From Nitrospirota bacterium (GTDB taxonomy: Bacteria > Nitrospirota > Thermodesulfovibrionia > Thermodesulfovibrionales > SM23-35): a DNA stretch of 64,000 nt. The position numbers were made by a program, and so were the translations under genes. How positions within the stretch are numbered: position 1 is the first letter of the stretch; every line of letters starts with the position of its first letter. Below the pieces are notes generated by a model, which made no database searches, was not told the DNA's origin, and saw only the letters and a program-made list of their open reading frames with translations. Shown piece after piece: positions 16,478 to 24,151 of the stretch. The stretch is taken from the NCBI GenBank assembly GCA_040754395.1, contig JBFMCL010000018.1, positions 1 through 64,000 of the forward strand, read 5' to 3'.

Positions 16478-17824
16478 ATGAAACCAAGAAAATCAGCACA
16501 AAAAGCGGCTGATAACCTTCGCAACCGTGCAGAGAAGAGATTAAAGTCCCAAACAGCCTCCCCCAAGATAATCTCTGAAAAAGGAACCCAAAAGTTAATC
16601 TATGAGCTCCAGGTGCATCAGATTGAACTGGAAATGCAGAACGAAGAGCTTCGCAAGGCACAGGCAGAGCTTGAAGAATCCCGTGCCCGGTATTCTGACC
16701 TCTATGACTTTGCTCCTGTCGGCTACCTTACCTTTGACAGGAACGGGCTGATACTGGAAGCAAACCTTACCGCTGCAAAGGAGTTGGTGAGAGAAAGAAT
16801 CTTGCTAATTAACAAACCATTTCGAACCCATATTGCTCCCGAAGACAGGAATATATTTGATCAACACCTTCGGCAGGTTCTTGCAAGCGAAAACCGGCAG
16901 ACCTGTGAGATAAGGCTCAAGAGAAGAGACGGCACTATGTTTTATGCACAATTGGAAAGTATATCTGCCAATGACTTGAAGGGCAATACTCTCTGCAGGG
17001 CTTCAGTCATCGAAATTAGCGAACGAAAAAAAGCAGAGGAGAAAATCAGGAAATTCAACGAAGAGCTGGAGCAAAAGGTGAGAGATCGCACTGCAGCACT
17101 TGAAGCCTCGGTCAAGGAGCAGCAGGATTTTAGCTATTCTATATCCCATGACCTGCGTGCGCCGCTCCGGCATATCAACAGCTATGCAGAATTACTGAAC
17201 GAAAGCCTTTCCGGTTCTCTTGATGAGAACAGTCAGCGTTACCTCCGGGTAATCTCTGATTCTGCAAAACAGATAGGCGTATTAATGGATGCGCTGCTGG
17301 AATTTGTGCGGATTGGCCGTTCTGAAATGAGAATAACGACAGTCAATCTTGATCAACTTGTAGAAGAAGCCAAAAACTCGCAGGAAGCGGAAATAAAAGC
17401 ACGGGACATTCTCTGGAAGATTGATCAGTTGCCCGAAGTCTACGGCGATCCTGCTATGCTGCGGATTGTCGTTACAACCCTCATCTCCAATTCCCTGAAA
17501 TTTACCCGCAACCGACTACGGGCAAAGATTGAAATTAGATGCATCACTAAGAAAGATGAGCTCATATTCTCCGTAAAGGACAATGGAGTCGGCTTTGACG
17601 TGCAGTATGCGGACAAACTGTTCCGGGTATTTCAGCGCCTCCATCCTGCCAGTGAGTTTGAAGGTATCGGTGTCGGTCTGGCGAACGTCCAGCGCATTAT
17701 CCAGAGGCACAACGGCAGAACCTGGGCAGAGGGAAAAATAGAGAAAGGAGCGACGTTTTACTTTTCGCTGCCGAATATAAAACCGGGAAACAAGGATACC
17801 AGGAGAGAAAATAGTCCTGGCTGA
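16478..17824 (+). CDS. PAS domain sensor histidine kinase (cytoplasmic)
   Basis: 448 residues, no membrane segments. A coiled N-terminus (residues 35-70) leads to a PAS domain (about 72-185: YSDLYDFAPVGYLTFDRNG), a coiled linker, and a HisKA domain whose phospho-His lies in SYSISHDLRAPLRHI near 222. The HATPase has an N-box (LISNSLKF), a G1 box (DNGVGFD) and a G2 box (GIGVGLANV). This layout resembles phytochrome-type or Rcp1-partner kinases. The start is 23 bases after the CheB-CheR stop with GAGAAAGAGA upstream, so they share an operon. The next gene is probably its response regulator. Confidence 0.92.
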   Translation: MKPRKSAQKAADNLRNRAEKRLKSQTASPKIISEKGTQKLIYELQVHQIELEMQNEELRKAQAELEESRARYSDLYDFAPVGYLTFDRNGLILEANLTAAKELVRERILLINKPFRTHIAPEDRNIFDQHLRQVLASENRQTCEIRLKRRDGTMFYAQLESISANDLKGNTLCRASVIEISERKKAEEKIRKFNEELEQKVRDRTAALEASVKEQQDFSYSISHDLRAPLRHINSYAELLNESLSGSLDENSQRYLRVISDSAKQIGVLMDALLEFVRIGRSEMRITTVNLDQLVEEAKNSQEAEIKARDILWKIDQLPEVYGDPAMLRIVVTTLISNSLKFTRNRLRAKIEIRCITKKDELIFSVKDNGVGFDVQYADKLFRVFQRLHPASEFEGIGVGLANVQRIIQRHNGRTWAEGKIEKGATFYFSLPNIKPGNKDTRRENSPG

Positions 17825-17857
17825 AGGCAGAGAGGGGATAGAGAAAAGGTTGTATAT

Positions 17858-18307
17858 ATGACGGAACTGAAACGAATCTTGCTGGTAGAGGATAACCCCA
17901 ATGATGCGGAACTGACATTGATGGGATTGGTTAGACTTAATCTTGCCAACGAGGTAGTGGTAGCCTATGACGGTGTTGAGGCGATTGATTATCTTTATCG
18001 ACAAGGAAAATTCGCTGGCCGACCAGAGGGCAATCCCGCAATTATCCTCCTCGATCTCAAGCTTCCCAAAGTAGATGGTCTTGAGGTGCTGCGGAAAATC
18101 AGAGCAGACGAACAACTGAACCTGGTTCCTGTGGTAGTGCTCACCTCTTCTCGTGAAGAACATGACATTATAGAATGTTACAAGCTTAGAGCGAACGCAT
18201 ATGTTGTGAAGCCAGTCAATTATGACAAATTCATGGATGCAGTAAAGAGTGTGGGATCATTTTGGGCGATTGTGAACGAACCTCCACCGGGGAGTGCAAA
18301 AAAATAG
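17858..18307 (+). CDS. Single-domain response regulator (Rcp1-like)
   Basis: 149 residues forming one receiver domain: acidic pair E11-D12 in LLVEDNPNDAE, phosphoacceptor D66 in IILLDLKLP, switch Thr in VVLTSS, and Lys in YVVKPVN. There is no output domain. The insert KFAGRPEGNP after helix 2 is typical of Rcp1-type receivers that pair with PAS or phytochrome kinases. It follows the kinase gene by 33 bases and is probably phosphorylated by it. Output must be by protein contact, possibly with the CheB-CheR protein. Confidence 0.92.
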   Translation: MTELKRILLVEDNPNDAELTLMGLVRLNLANEVVVAYDGVEAIDYLYRQGKFAGRPEGNPAIILLDLKLPKVDGLEVLRKIRADEQLNLVPVVVLTSSREEHDIIECYKLRANAYVVKPVNYDKFMDAVKSVGSFWAIVNEPPPGSAKK

Positions 18308-18672
18308 GACTGACATGAACCGTTTTTTTATCTTCTGTTTCTGTAACTTGTTCTTATCCTTCTTCCCGCCTTTGTCTCCCATTGTATGTATCCTTTCTTA
18401 TTGTCAGTCAACTTCTCGCCGTGAGGCGTGCTCTTGTGTCGCCAGTTCTGGTTGTGCATATCTTGTTTTCACTTAAGAACAATCAGTGATTACATAGTTC
18501 CCGCATATCTCCAAAAATCTTATCATACTTGATTGTTTTTAAAAGTTTTTTTTGCACGCCTGAGATAAGGAACGCAAAGGAACGTGGAATTTTATGCTTA
18601 GAGAAAATATGACATGAAATGATAATTGTCCTAACGACCAGTTTATGATACCAAGGAATTAGGGAAATAGGG
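18308..18672. other. AT-rich non-coding region
   Basis: About 365 bases between the receiver gene and the IS remnant. No frame with family features was found on either strand, and no clear terminator follows the receiver gene. The AT-rich composition near 18490-18620 differs from neighbouring coding DNA, as is common beside an insertion site. Confidence 0.4.
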
Positions 18673-18924
18673 TGACACTCCAAATTGGGTTAGACGAAAG
18701 GAGTGTCATCGATGGAAGCAGTAGAGAGCATACAGAAGAGTACTCCGAAAAGGAAGTTTCCGGCGCGAAGCAATCGTTACGGAGCAGATTTCAAACTTCA
18801 GACAGTAAAGAAGTACCTTGAGGAGAGCGTTCCTGTTTCGATAATCCGACAGGAATGCGGTGTAGCCAGTAATACGGTAAGGCGCTGGGTAAGTGCCTAT
18901 CGTCGCGTAGGAGAAGCCGGCGAA
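18673..18924 (+). mobile_element. Remnant of an IS3/IS481-like insertion sequence, left end
   Basis: TGACACTCC (18673-18681) begins with TG as IS3-type ends do. Its inverse GGAGTGTCA lies at 18700-18708, so the leader can fold into a hairpin that hides the GGAG ribosome-binding site of the transposase start. After about 70 transposase codons the element stops abruptly. Sequence belonging to the cobO neighbourhood follows, and no right end is found. Confidence 0.55.
18712..18921 (+). pseudogene. Truncated transposase N-terminus (helix-turn-helix)
   Basis: About 70 residues of a transposase-like protein: a basic start, RYGADFKLQTVKKYLEE, VSIIRQECGVASNTVRRW and VSAYRRVGEAG. This is the helix-turn-helix region of IS3/IS481-type transposases. 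The reading frame stays open to 19308, but everything past GEAGE no longer resembles a transposase. It runs antisense into cobO, so the open frame is accidental. ATG 18712 has GGAG eight bases upstream. Confidence 0.65.
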
Positions 18925-19068
18925 TCTTTTCTGGTTGGGGTAGGCAATTCCTTTTGGTCTTTTCAGGCAGAACGTCTTGAAGAGTGGCTGATACCCGGCA
19001 TTCTCTCGATAGCAATCCGTGCCATGATGAAAGAAGCTGTCATCTTATCTCCGACATCGGAAAGTCTC

Positions 19069-19623
19069 TCAGTAATCTATCCCCTTCTGGGGCTCAATGC
19101 CCTGTTTGTAGGCATGCTTCAGCTCTTGCATTTCCGTCACCGTATGCGCCCTCGCGATCACTTCAGGGTGGGCATCTCTGCCGGTCAGGATCAGATGAGC
19201 CAGAGGAGGTTTGCTGTCGATCAGATCCAGCACCTGCGGCAGGTCTACAAGGTTCAGGCTCAGGGCATTACTGATTTCATCGAGGATAACAATATCAAAG
19301 CTCCCTGAAAGCATCTTCTCCCTTGCGAGTGCAAGGGCTTCCTGCGCATGGACCCTGTGCACTTCCAAAGGGCGACAATCTCCCCTGATACGGCAGAATC
19401 CCTTTCCTGTGAGATGAAGTTCCACGTCCGGTGCGAGTCTGGTAATCCCGTCGATCTCCCCTGTGTGCATATCCCCTTTCAGGAATGCGATGAAGCATAC
19501 CTTCATGCGGTATCCGGCGGCCCTCAATGCGATTCCCAGAGCGGCTGTGGTCTTGCCCTTGCCGTTTCCTGTCATGACAAGCACCAATCCGGTCTTCTTT
19601 CTTGGTTCCAGTATTTTCATCAT
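19069..19623 (-). CDS. cobO: Cob(I)alamin/cobyrinate adenosyltransferase, CobO/BtuR type
   Basis: 184 residues, full length for the family. A P-loop G19-NGKGKTT26 sits in TGNGKGKTTAALG, followed by AAGYRMKVCFIAFLKG and VILDEISNAL. The C-terminus GIEPQKGIDY matches the family end. It transfers the adenosyl group of ATP to the cobalt of corrinoids in cobalamin synthesis or salvage. It is isolated from other cob genes and bordered downstream by an IS remnant, so an original cluster may have been disrupted. I saw no cobalamin riboswitch upstream. Confidence 0.92.
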   Translation of the reverse strand: MMKILEPRKKTGLVLVMTGNGKGKTTAALGIALRAAGYRMKVCFIAFLKGDMHTGEIDGITRLAPDVELHLTGKGFCRIRGDCRPLEVHRVHAQEALALAREKMLSGSFDIVILDEISNALSLNLVDLPQVLDLIDSKPPLAHLILTGRDAHPEVIARAHTVTEMQELKHAYKQGIEPQKGIDY

Positions 19624-20022
19624 TTAGTACCCATCGATAGTATTGTCATATGTTGTTCCTGCAGAAAAAAAGAGAATATTTCCTGTGAACAGTCAAAGAC
19701 TGCAACTCTTAACGCATTATATCAGTTTTCTCTTTTTCTGTATCTCCGGTTGACACTCCTGGAACTGCTGGTTTTTCAGGAGAGCGTTTTTAGGGATTTT
19801 TTTAGGTCTTGCCGGGAGATTTTTCCCGCTTATTGGGGTATCCGGATTGTGACGGTTCACTACATTATCGCATGCTACCCGTGCTGCCGGATTCATGCAA
19901 ACGGAAAAACCGCATGCAGCAAAATTGGCAAAATCGGCCTCTTCTTCATCTTGACAAATGCACCTTCGTGTGGTACCTGTTTTAGTAGGGAGAGTAATTC
20001 TGAAGACAAGGGAGGGATTGCA
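19624..20022. other. Intergenic region between cobO and DUF2914 gene
   Basis: About 400 bases without a supported gene. TTGACA at 19752-19757 could be a -35, but I see no good -10 at the right distance. A TGACACTCC copy here (19753-19761) repeats the IS end motif nearby, possibly by chance. No conserved cobalamin-box core was found. Confidence 0.35.
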
Positions 20023-20451
20023 ATGAAAAACTGGCAGAAGGCAGGATGTTTATTTATCACTCTATGCATTATTTTCGTGTGTCTCGGCTCTTCAGCTCAG
20101 GGAGAAGAGCAGGCGCTGAAGCAAGCCGGGTTATTTGCTGTTTCGCGCATCGCAATAGCAGAGGGCATTGACAACAGGGAGCCTGTCGGGACCGGAGAGG
20201 CGTTTCCTGCGTCAGCCGAGAAAGTCTACTGTTTTATTGAAGCAATAGATATTAAGGCAGATACAACTGCCACTTTTGTGTGGTCTTACGGAGGAAAAGA
20301 GGTGCATTCATTGGAGTTGCCGCTACAGGAAGGGTCACGCTGGAGGACGTTTTCCTACAAGAATTTGAGAGGACAGGCCGGAGAATGGAAAGTCGAAATA
20401 CGGGATGCCGAAGGGACAACCGTAAAATCGGTTTCATTTAAAGTGGAATAA
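20023..20451 (+). CDS. DUF2914 domain exported protein
   Basis: 142 residues. A signal peptide (about residues 1-27, cleavage near SSAQG-E) leads to a DUF2914 beta-sandwich: AVSRIAIAEGIDNREPVG, KVYCFIEA, FVWSYGGKEVH and LRGQAGEWKVEIRD. Ribosome-binding site GGAGGG lies seven bases before the ATG. A longer upstream open frame (from 19348) is antisense to cobO and is not coding. The family is periplasmic or surface-associated and of unknown role. It opens a run of envelope genes. Confidence 0.85.
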   Translation: MKNWQKAGCLFITLCIIFVCLGSSAQGEEQALKQAGLFAVSRIAIAEGIDNREPVGTGEAFPASAEKVYCFIEAIDIKADTTATFVWSYGGKEVHSLELPLQEGSRWRTFSYKNLRGQAGEWKVEIRDAEGTTVKSVSFKVE

Positions 20452-20567
20452 TCCGCAGGCCCTTTCGCATCACAGTGGAGTTCCCTGCACGCGTGCGAAG
20501 GTAATGTCTCTGAGAGAAAAAAACGTATTCCGGATAATGTGGTAACCGGGAGGAGGTGAAAAATCCC

Positions 20568-20945
20568 ATGAAACCCTTAACGTGGTGTAGCTGCATATTA
20601 TTATCGTTAAGCATATTGTCTTTTTTGGGGTGTGCATCCAAAGGCGTGGCACATGTGGAAAGCATAGCGGGAGCAGGGCTTGCGATTCGGGAAGCAAAGG
20701 ACAACAATGCGACGACATATGCGCCGCTTGCACTCAGGATAGCCGAGGATAAGCTAATTGCTGCGAAGGCAGCGGCAGAAAAGGAAGAATTTCTGAAAGC
20801 AAAACGTCTTGCGGACGAAGCCATGATGGATGCAAAGCTCGCAGGGGCGCAATCACTTTCTGAAAAAGCCAAGAAACAGGCTCAGGAAATGCGTGACAGT
20901 ATCGACACGCTCCGCCGGGAGATAGAACGGACACAAATGCAATAA
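20568..20945 (+). CDS. DUF4398 domain lipoprotein
   Basis: 126 residues. Lipoprotein signal with lipobox FLGC (Cys near residue 22), followed by a helical DUF4398 domain (AIREAKDNNATTYAPLALRIAEDKL, then Ala/Lys-rich helices AAKAAAEKEEF). AGGAGG precedes at 20551-20556; ATG 20568 is preferred, GTG 20556 is possible. Its domain recurs in the next gene, which carries an added OmpA module. The pair probably forms an envelope structure. The spacing to the next gene is 26 bases. Confidence 0.8.
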   Translation: MKPLTWCSCILLSLSILSFLGCASKGVAHVESIAGAGLAIREAKDNNATTYAPLALRIAEDKLIAAKAAAEKEEFLKAKRLADEAMMDAKLAGAQSLSEKAKKQAQEMRDSIDTLRREIERTQMQ

Positions 20946-20971
20946 CAATGAAAAGGCATGGAGAAAGAGCT

Positions 20972-22195
20972 ATGAAAAGCATTTGCAATATGTTATCTAC
21001 AGCGAAAACAGGCCTTCTCTTGATATCTGCCGTAATAGTGATGATCGCAGGATGTGCGTCGGTTCCGGAAAAAAATGCGGCGCTTGAAAATGCCCGTGCG
21101 GCATATGAAAAGGCCCAGGGCAACCCTGAAATCACAAAGAATGCTCCTGTCGCAATGCATGAAGCTTCCCAGGCACTGAAAAAAGCGGAAAAGGCGGAGG
21201 CTGTTGACGAAATAGAACATCTTGCCTATATCGCAGAGAAAAAGACCAGTATTGCGGTTGCGCAGGCGGAGCAGAAGGTTGCCGAAAAAGAAAGAGAGGA
21301 ACTGGGCAGAGAGAAAGATAAAATTGTGCTCCAGGCCCGTGAACTTGAAACCAAGCGGGCGGTAGGTCTTGCTGAAACCAGAGCGGTTGAAGCGGAGAAA
21401 GCCCGGAAGGAAGCCGAGGCACGGGCGCTCGAAATTGAACGGGCAAAGGGTGAAGCCGAAGCAATGGCAATGCAGGCTGAAAAGGCCCGGAGGGAAGCTG
21501 AGACGCGGGCAGTAGAGATTGAACGTACAAGAAGAGAGGCTGAATCTTTGGCACAGCAGGCTGAAAAGGCACGGAAGGAAGCCGAGGCACGGGCGATTGA
21601 GATCAGGCAGGCAAAGGGAGAGGCTGAGGCACAGGCACTTGAGGCGGAAAAGGCAAGAAAAGAGGCAGAAGTAAAGGCACTTGAGGCGGAAAAGGCAAGA
21701 AAAGAGACAGAAGCCAAAAAGCTTGAGGCAGAGATGTCGCGCATGAAGGCGGAGGAGGCTGTTGCACAGAGGAAGAAACTGGAAGCAGAACTTTCCGAAC
21801 TGAAGGCAATGCAGACTGACAGGGGGGTGATTCTTACCCTTGGTGATATTTTGTTCGAAACCGCAAGAGCCACCCTGATGTCCGGCGCAATGCGTTCCCT
21901 TGACACGCTTGCGGAGTTTCTCAGGAAGTATCCCACGCGGAACGTCCTTATCGAGGGGTTTACCGACAGCACCGGCAGTGAAACCTTTAACCTCGGACTT
22001 TCCCAGCAGCGCGCAAATGCGGTACGGGATTCCCTGGTAGGTAAAGGGATCGCACCTGGAAGAATTCTTACCAAGGGGTATGGCGAACAGTTTCCGCTGG
22101 CAAGCAACGAAACCCAGGCCGGGAGACAGCAGAACCGGCGAGTGGAAATCATTATCCTGGATGAGGGGGTCAACGCCGAAAAAATGCTTCGTTGA
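20972..22195 (+). CDS. DUF4398 - coiled coil - OmpA lipoprotein
   Basis: 407 residues from ATG 20972 (GAAAGAG upstream; ATG 20948 is an alternative). Lipobox MIAGC places the lipid Cys near residue 28. A DUF4398-like region (35-110) is followed by a long continuous coiled coil (about 110-285) built of Ala/Glu/Lys/Arg repeats. A C-terminal OmpA domain has ILFETARATL, IEGFTDSTGS, LSQQRANAV and QNRRVEII. One end would sit in a membrane by its lipid and the other bind peptidoglycan, with a rigid spacer of over 20 nm between. It likely works with the preceding lipoprotein. Confidence 0.85.
   Translation: MKSICNMLSTAKTGLLLISAVIVMIAGCASVPEKNAALENARAAYEKAQGNPEITKNAPVAMHEASQALKKAEKAEAVDEIEHLAYIAEKKTSIAVAQAEQKVAEKEREELGREKDKIVLQARELETKRAVGLAETRAVEAEKARKEAEARALEIERAKGEAEAMAMQAEKARREAETRAVEIERTRREAESLAQQAEKARKEAEARAIEIRQAKGEAEAQALEAEKARKEAEVKALEAEKARKETEAKKLEAEMSRMKAEEAVAQRKKLEAELSELKAMQTDRGVILTLGDILFETARATLMSGAMRSLDTLAEFLRKYPTRNVLIEGFTDSTGSETFNLGLSQQRANAVRDSLVGKGIAPGRILTKGYGEQFPLASNETQAGRQQNRRVEIIILDEGVNAEKMLR
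21386..21733 (+). repeat. 84-base tandem repeats coding for 28-residue coiled-coil units
   Basis: AEKARKEAEARA-type units start at codons 149, 177, 205, 233 and 247, counted from the ATG at 20948. The spacing is exactly 28 residues (four heptads) three times and then 14. At DNA level this is an imperfect 84-base tandem repeat that could expand or contract by recombination. Confidence 0.75.
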
Positions 22196-22445
22196 GATTT
22201 ACTATTGCGGTGATTACGAGATGGTGGATATATCGTATCAGGCAGGGTTGTGTATGACTCTGCCTTTTCTTTCCTGTACAACTCTCAGCAGCGCAGTCTT
22301 GTCATCACAACTGATGCATTGTACGCTTTTTTCTGGTACCGCACCTTCTCTAGCAAGGAGAATGTATGGTTTTTGTGGAACATAAAGATAGTATTTGCTA
22401 TAATTATTATGTTTAATCACTGTGCAGAAACAGATAACTGTTCCC

Positions 22446-22697
22446 ATGGATGTAAAGAAGATTCGGGATATTGCACATAAATATACCCCTGAACAGATAG
22501 AAGGGTGTATTACCCAGCAGATAGAATCAGGGAGCAATATCTGTCTGACGGATGGGAGCAGTGAAAAAATAATAAACGAACTTTCAAAGGCCGAAGTCGT
22601 CAGCGAGCTGATCGATGAGGGAATGAGTCTTGCCGATGCCCTGCGGGAACTTGCGCGGAGAATGAGGCGTGTAGAGGCGGGGTTCACAGAGCTTTAA
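22446..22697 (+). CDS. Conserved hypothetical small protein
   Basis: 83 residues from ATG 22446 (GTG 22422 is in frame and possible). The sequence VKKIRDIAHKYTPEQIEGCI, then QQIESGSNICLTDG and LRELARRMRRVE, looks genuinely protein-like and helical, with two Cys. I do not recognise the function. A TATAAT at 22399-22404 could be its -10, giving a leader of only about 10-35 bases with no ribosome-binding site. Its stop overlaps the start of the next frame as TAATG, suggesting coupling. Confidence 0.6.
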   Translation: MDVKKIRDIAHKYTPEQIEGCITQQIESGSNICLTDGSSEKIINELSKAEVVSELIDEGMSLADALRELARRMRRVEAGFTEL

Positions 22698-22941
22698 TGA
22701 ACACGGGAGAATATGATGAGCTGTTTAGGTCATCGCCCAGCGGATCAATGGCCTCAGGATTCGCAGTCAGCTGAAACAGGTACCGGGCGACAGGGCAGAT
22801 TTATTGAATACTCCGACGAAGAAGCTTGCATATCCGTTCCTGAGCGAATTTGCCTCACGGATAGAGAATTTCCAGGATGCACGTGCTGCTGATGACTGGG
22901 CTTTTCAGGAGATGGAGCGGCTGGGGTTTTTCAGGGAATAA
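22697..22941 (+). pseudogene. Frameshifted small gene coupled to the previous one
   Basis: ATG at 22697 overlaps the previous stop (TAATG). The frame reads MNTGEYDELFR and soon ends, but shifting back one base at about 22729 continues VIAQRINGLRIRSQL, TKKLAYPFLSEFASRI and WAFQEMERLGFFRE to a stop at 22939-22941. The joined product would be about 82 residues. A lost G in AGGT would explain it. Real pseudogene, programmed shift and assembly error cannot be told apart here. I do not recognise the family. Confidence 0.5.
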
Positions 22942-22998
22942 AAGCGTTTCGAGGAAATGCGCAGAAAGTATTCACCATCAATCAAACAGGAGGGAATC

Positions 22999-23577
22999 AT
23001 GGGCTACACAGCAAAGGATTATGCGAAACTCATCGGGATGCAGGGTTTCAGTGAGACACTGTTAAAGAACCATTTCACACTCTACCAGGGATATGTTACC
23101 AATACCAATAAGGTGGTCGATATCCTCGGACAGTTACTCAGGGATGACAAGGCAGGAACGCCCGAGTTTGCAGAACTGAAAAGGCGGCTTGGCTGGGAGT
23201 TCAACGGGATGAGGCTTCATGAATACTATTTTGAGAATCTCGGGGGTAAGAAGGATTTTGAGAAAAACGGAAAGCTCGCAAAAAAACTCGCTGAGGATTT
23301 CGGCAGCTATGAGGCATGGGAGAAAGAATTCAGGGCAACCGGGGCAATGAGGGGCATCGGGTGGGTAATCCTCTATCAGGATGCTACGAACGGAAAACTG
23401 CTGAACTTCTGGATCAACGAGCATGATGCGGGGCATCCTGCGGGATGCAGTCCTGTTTTGGTCATGGATGTGTTTGAACATGCATTCATGCTTGATTACG
23501 GACTCAAGAAGGCGGATTATATCAGTGCGTTCTTCCAGAACGTCGACTGGGCAGCGGTTGATGCAAGACTGCAATAA
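22999..23577 (+). CDS. Fe/Mn superoxide dismutase
   Basis: 192 residues from ATG 22999, preceded by AGGAGGG. The four metal ligands can be placed: His in LLKNHFTLYQGY, His in MRLHEYYFENL, and Asp and His in VMDVFEHAFMLDYG. It disproportionates superoxide in the cytoplasm. The second helix motif LHEYYFENLGG is unlike the usual HSLFWxNM, placing it in a divergent SOD subgroup seen in anaerobes. It is 18 bases before a DJ-1/PfpI gene, forming a stress-response pair. Confidence 0.88.
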   Translation: MGYTAKDYAKLIGMQGFSETLLKNHFTLYQGYVTNTNKVVDILGQLLRDDKAGTPEFAELKRRLGWEFNGMRLHEYYFENLGGKKDFEKNGKLAKKLAEDFGSYEAWEKEFRATGAMRGIGWVILYQDATNGKLLNFWINEHDAGHPAGCSPVLVMDVFEHAFMLDYGLKKADYISAFFQNVDWAAVDARLQ

Positions 23578-23595
23578 TGAAGGAGGCGATACCAA

Positions 23596-24102
23596 ATGAG
23601 AGCCCTTATCATCAGTGCGGACAATTTTGAGGATACGGAACTCCTTGTCCCTCTGTACAGGTTGCAGGAGGAAGGTGTCCAGGTGGATATCGCGTCGTTA
23701 AAAAAAGGACCGATAAAAGGCAAACGCGGGTATGTGGTCGAAGCGAATAAAACACTGAAGGAGATCACGCCCGGGGATTACCGCGTCCTCATCCTCCCTG
23801 GCGGGAAGGCGCCCGGGGTGATAAGAAAGGACAAAGATGCCATTGAGATCGCGAGGCATTTTTTCCGGGTGAACAAGCCGGTGTCTGCCATATGCCATGG
23901 TCCGCAGATTCTCATCACCGCAGGGCTTATAAAAGGGAGACATGCGACGTGTTACAGGTCTGTAGCCAGGGAAATTCAGGATGCAGGCGCGGTGTACGAA
24001 GACAACGAAGTAGTGGTTGACGGAAATCTCGTTACCTCGAGACAGCCTTCGGACCTTCCTGCGTTTATGAAAGAAACCATGAAATTGCTGAAAAAAAAGT
24101 AA
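23596..24102 (+). CDS. DJ-1/PfpI family protein (deglycase/protease-like)
   Basis: 168 residues. Nucleophile Cys in VSAICHGPQ (near residue 102) with the adjacent His, and the Glu of DNFEDTELL near residue 12, form the DJ-1/PfpI active site. LILPGGKAPG supplies the oxyanion loop. The YhbO/PfpI subfamily has been linked to glyoxal detoxification and stress survival. GAGGCGAT precedes the start. It is co-oriented and 18 bases downstream of superoxide dismutase. Confidence 0.88.
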   Translation: MRALIISADNFEDTELLVPLYRLQEEGVQVDIASLKKGPIKGKRGYVVEANKTLKEITPGDYRVLILPGGKAPGVIRKDKDAIEIARHFFRVNKPVSAICHGPQILITAGLIKGRHATCYRSVAREIQDAGAVYEDNEVVVDGNLVTSRQPSDLPAFMKETMKLLKKK

Positions 24103-24151
24103 AAACCGCACACAGGATTTTCACGGGGGAATCTAAGAGGATGTTTTCATC

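Noticed and set aside
19348-20022. Long upstream extension of the DUF2914 frame, antisense to cobO
   Set aside because: The first 225 codons are antisense to a certain gene and intergenic DNA. The true start at 20023 has a strong GGAGGG site and a signal peptide.
19624-20022. Cobalamin riboswitch upstream of cobO
   Set aside because: I looked for the conserved B12-box core and accompanying stems in the 400-base gap and did not find them. A covariance-model search would settle it.
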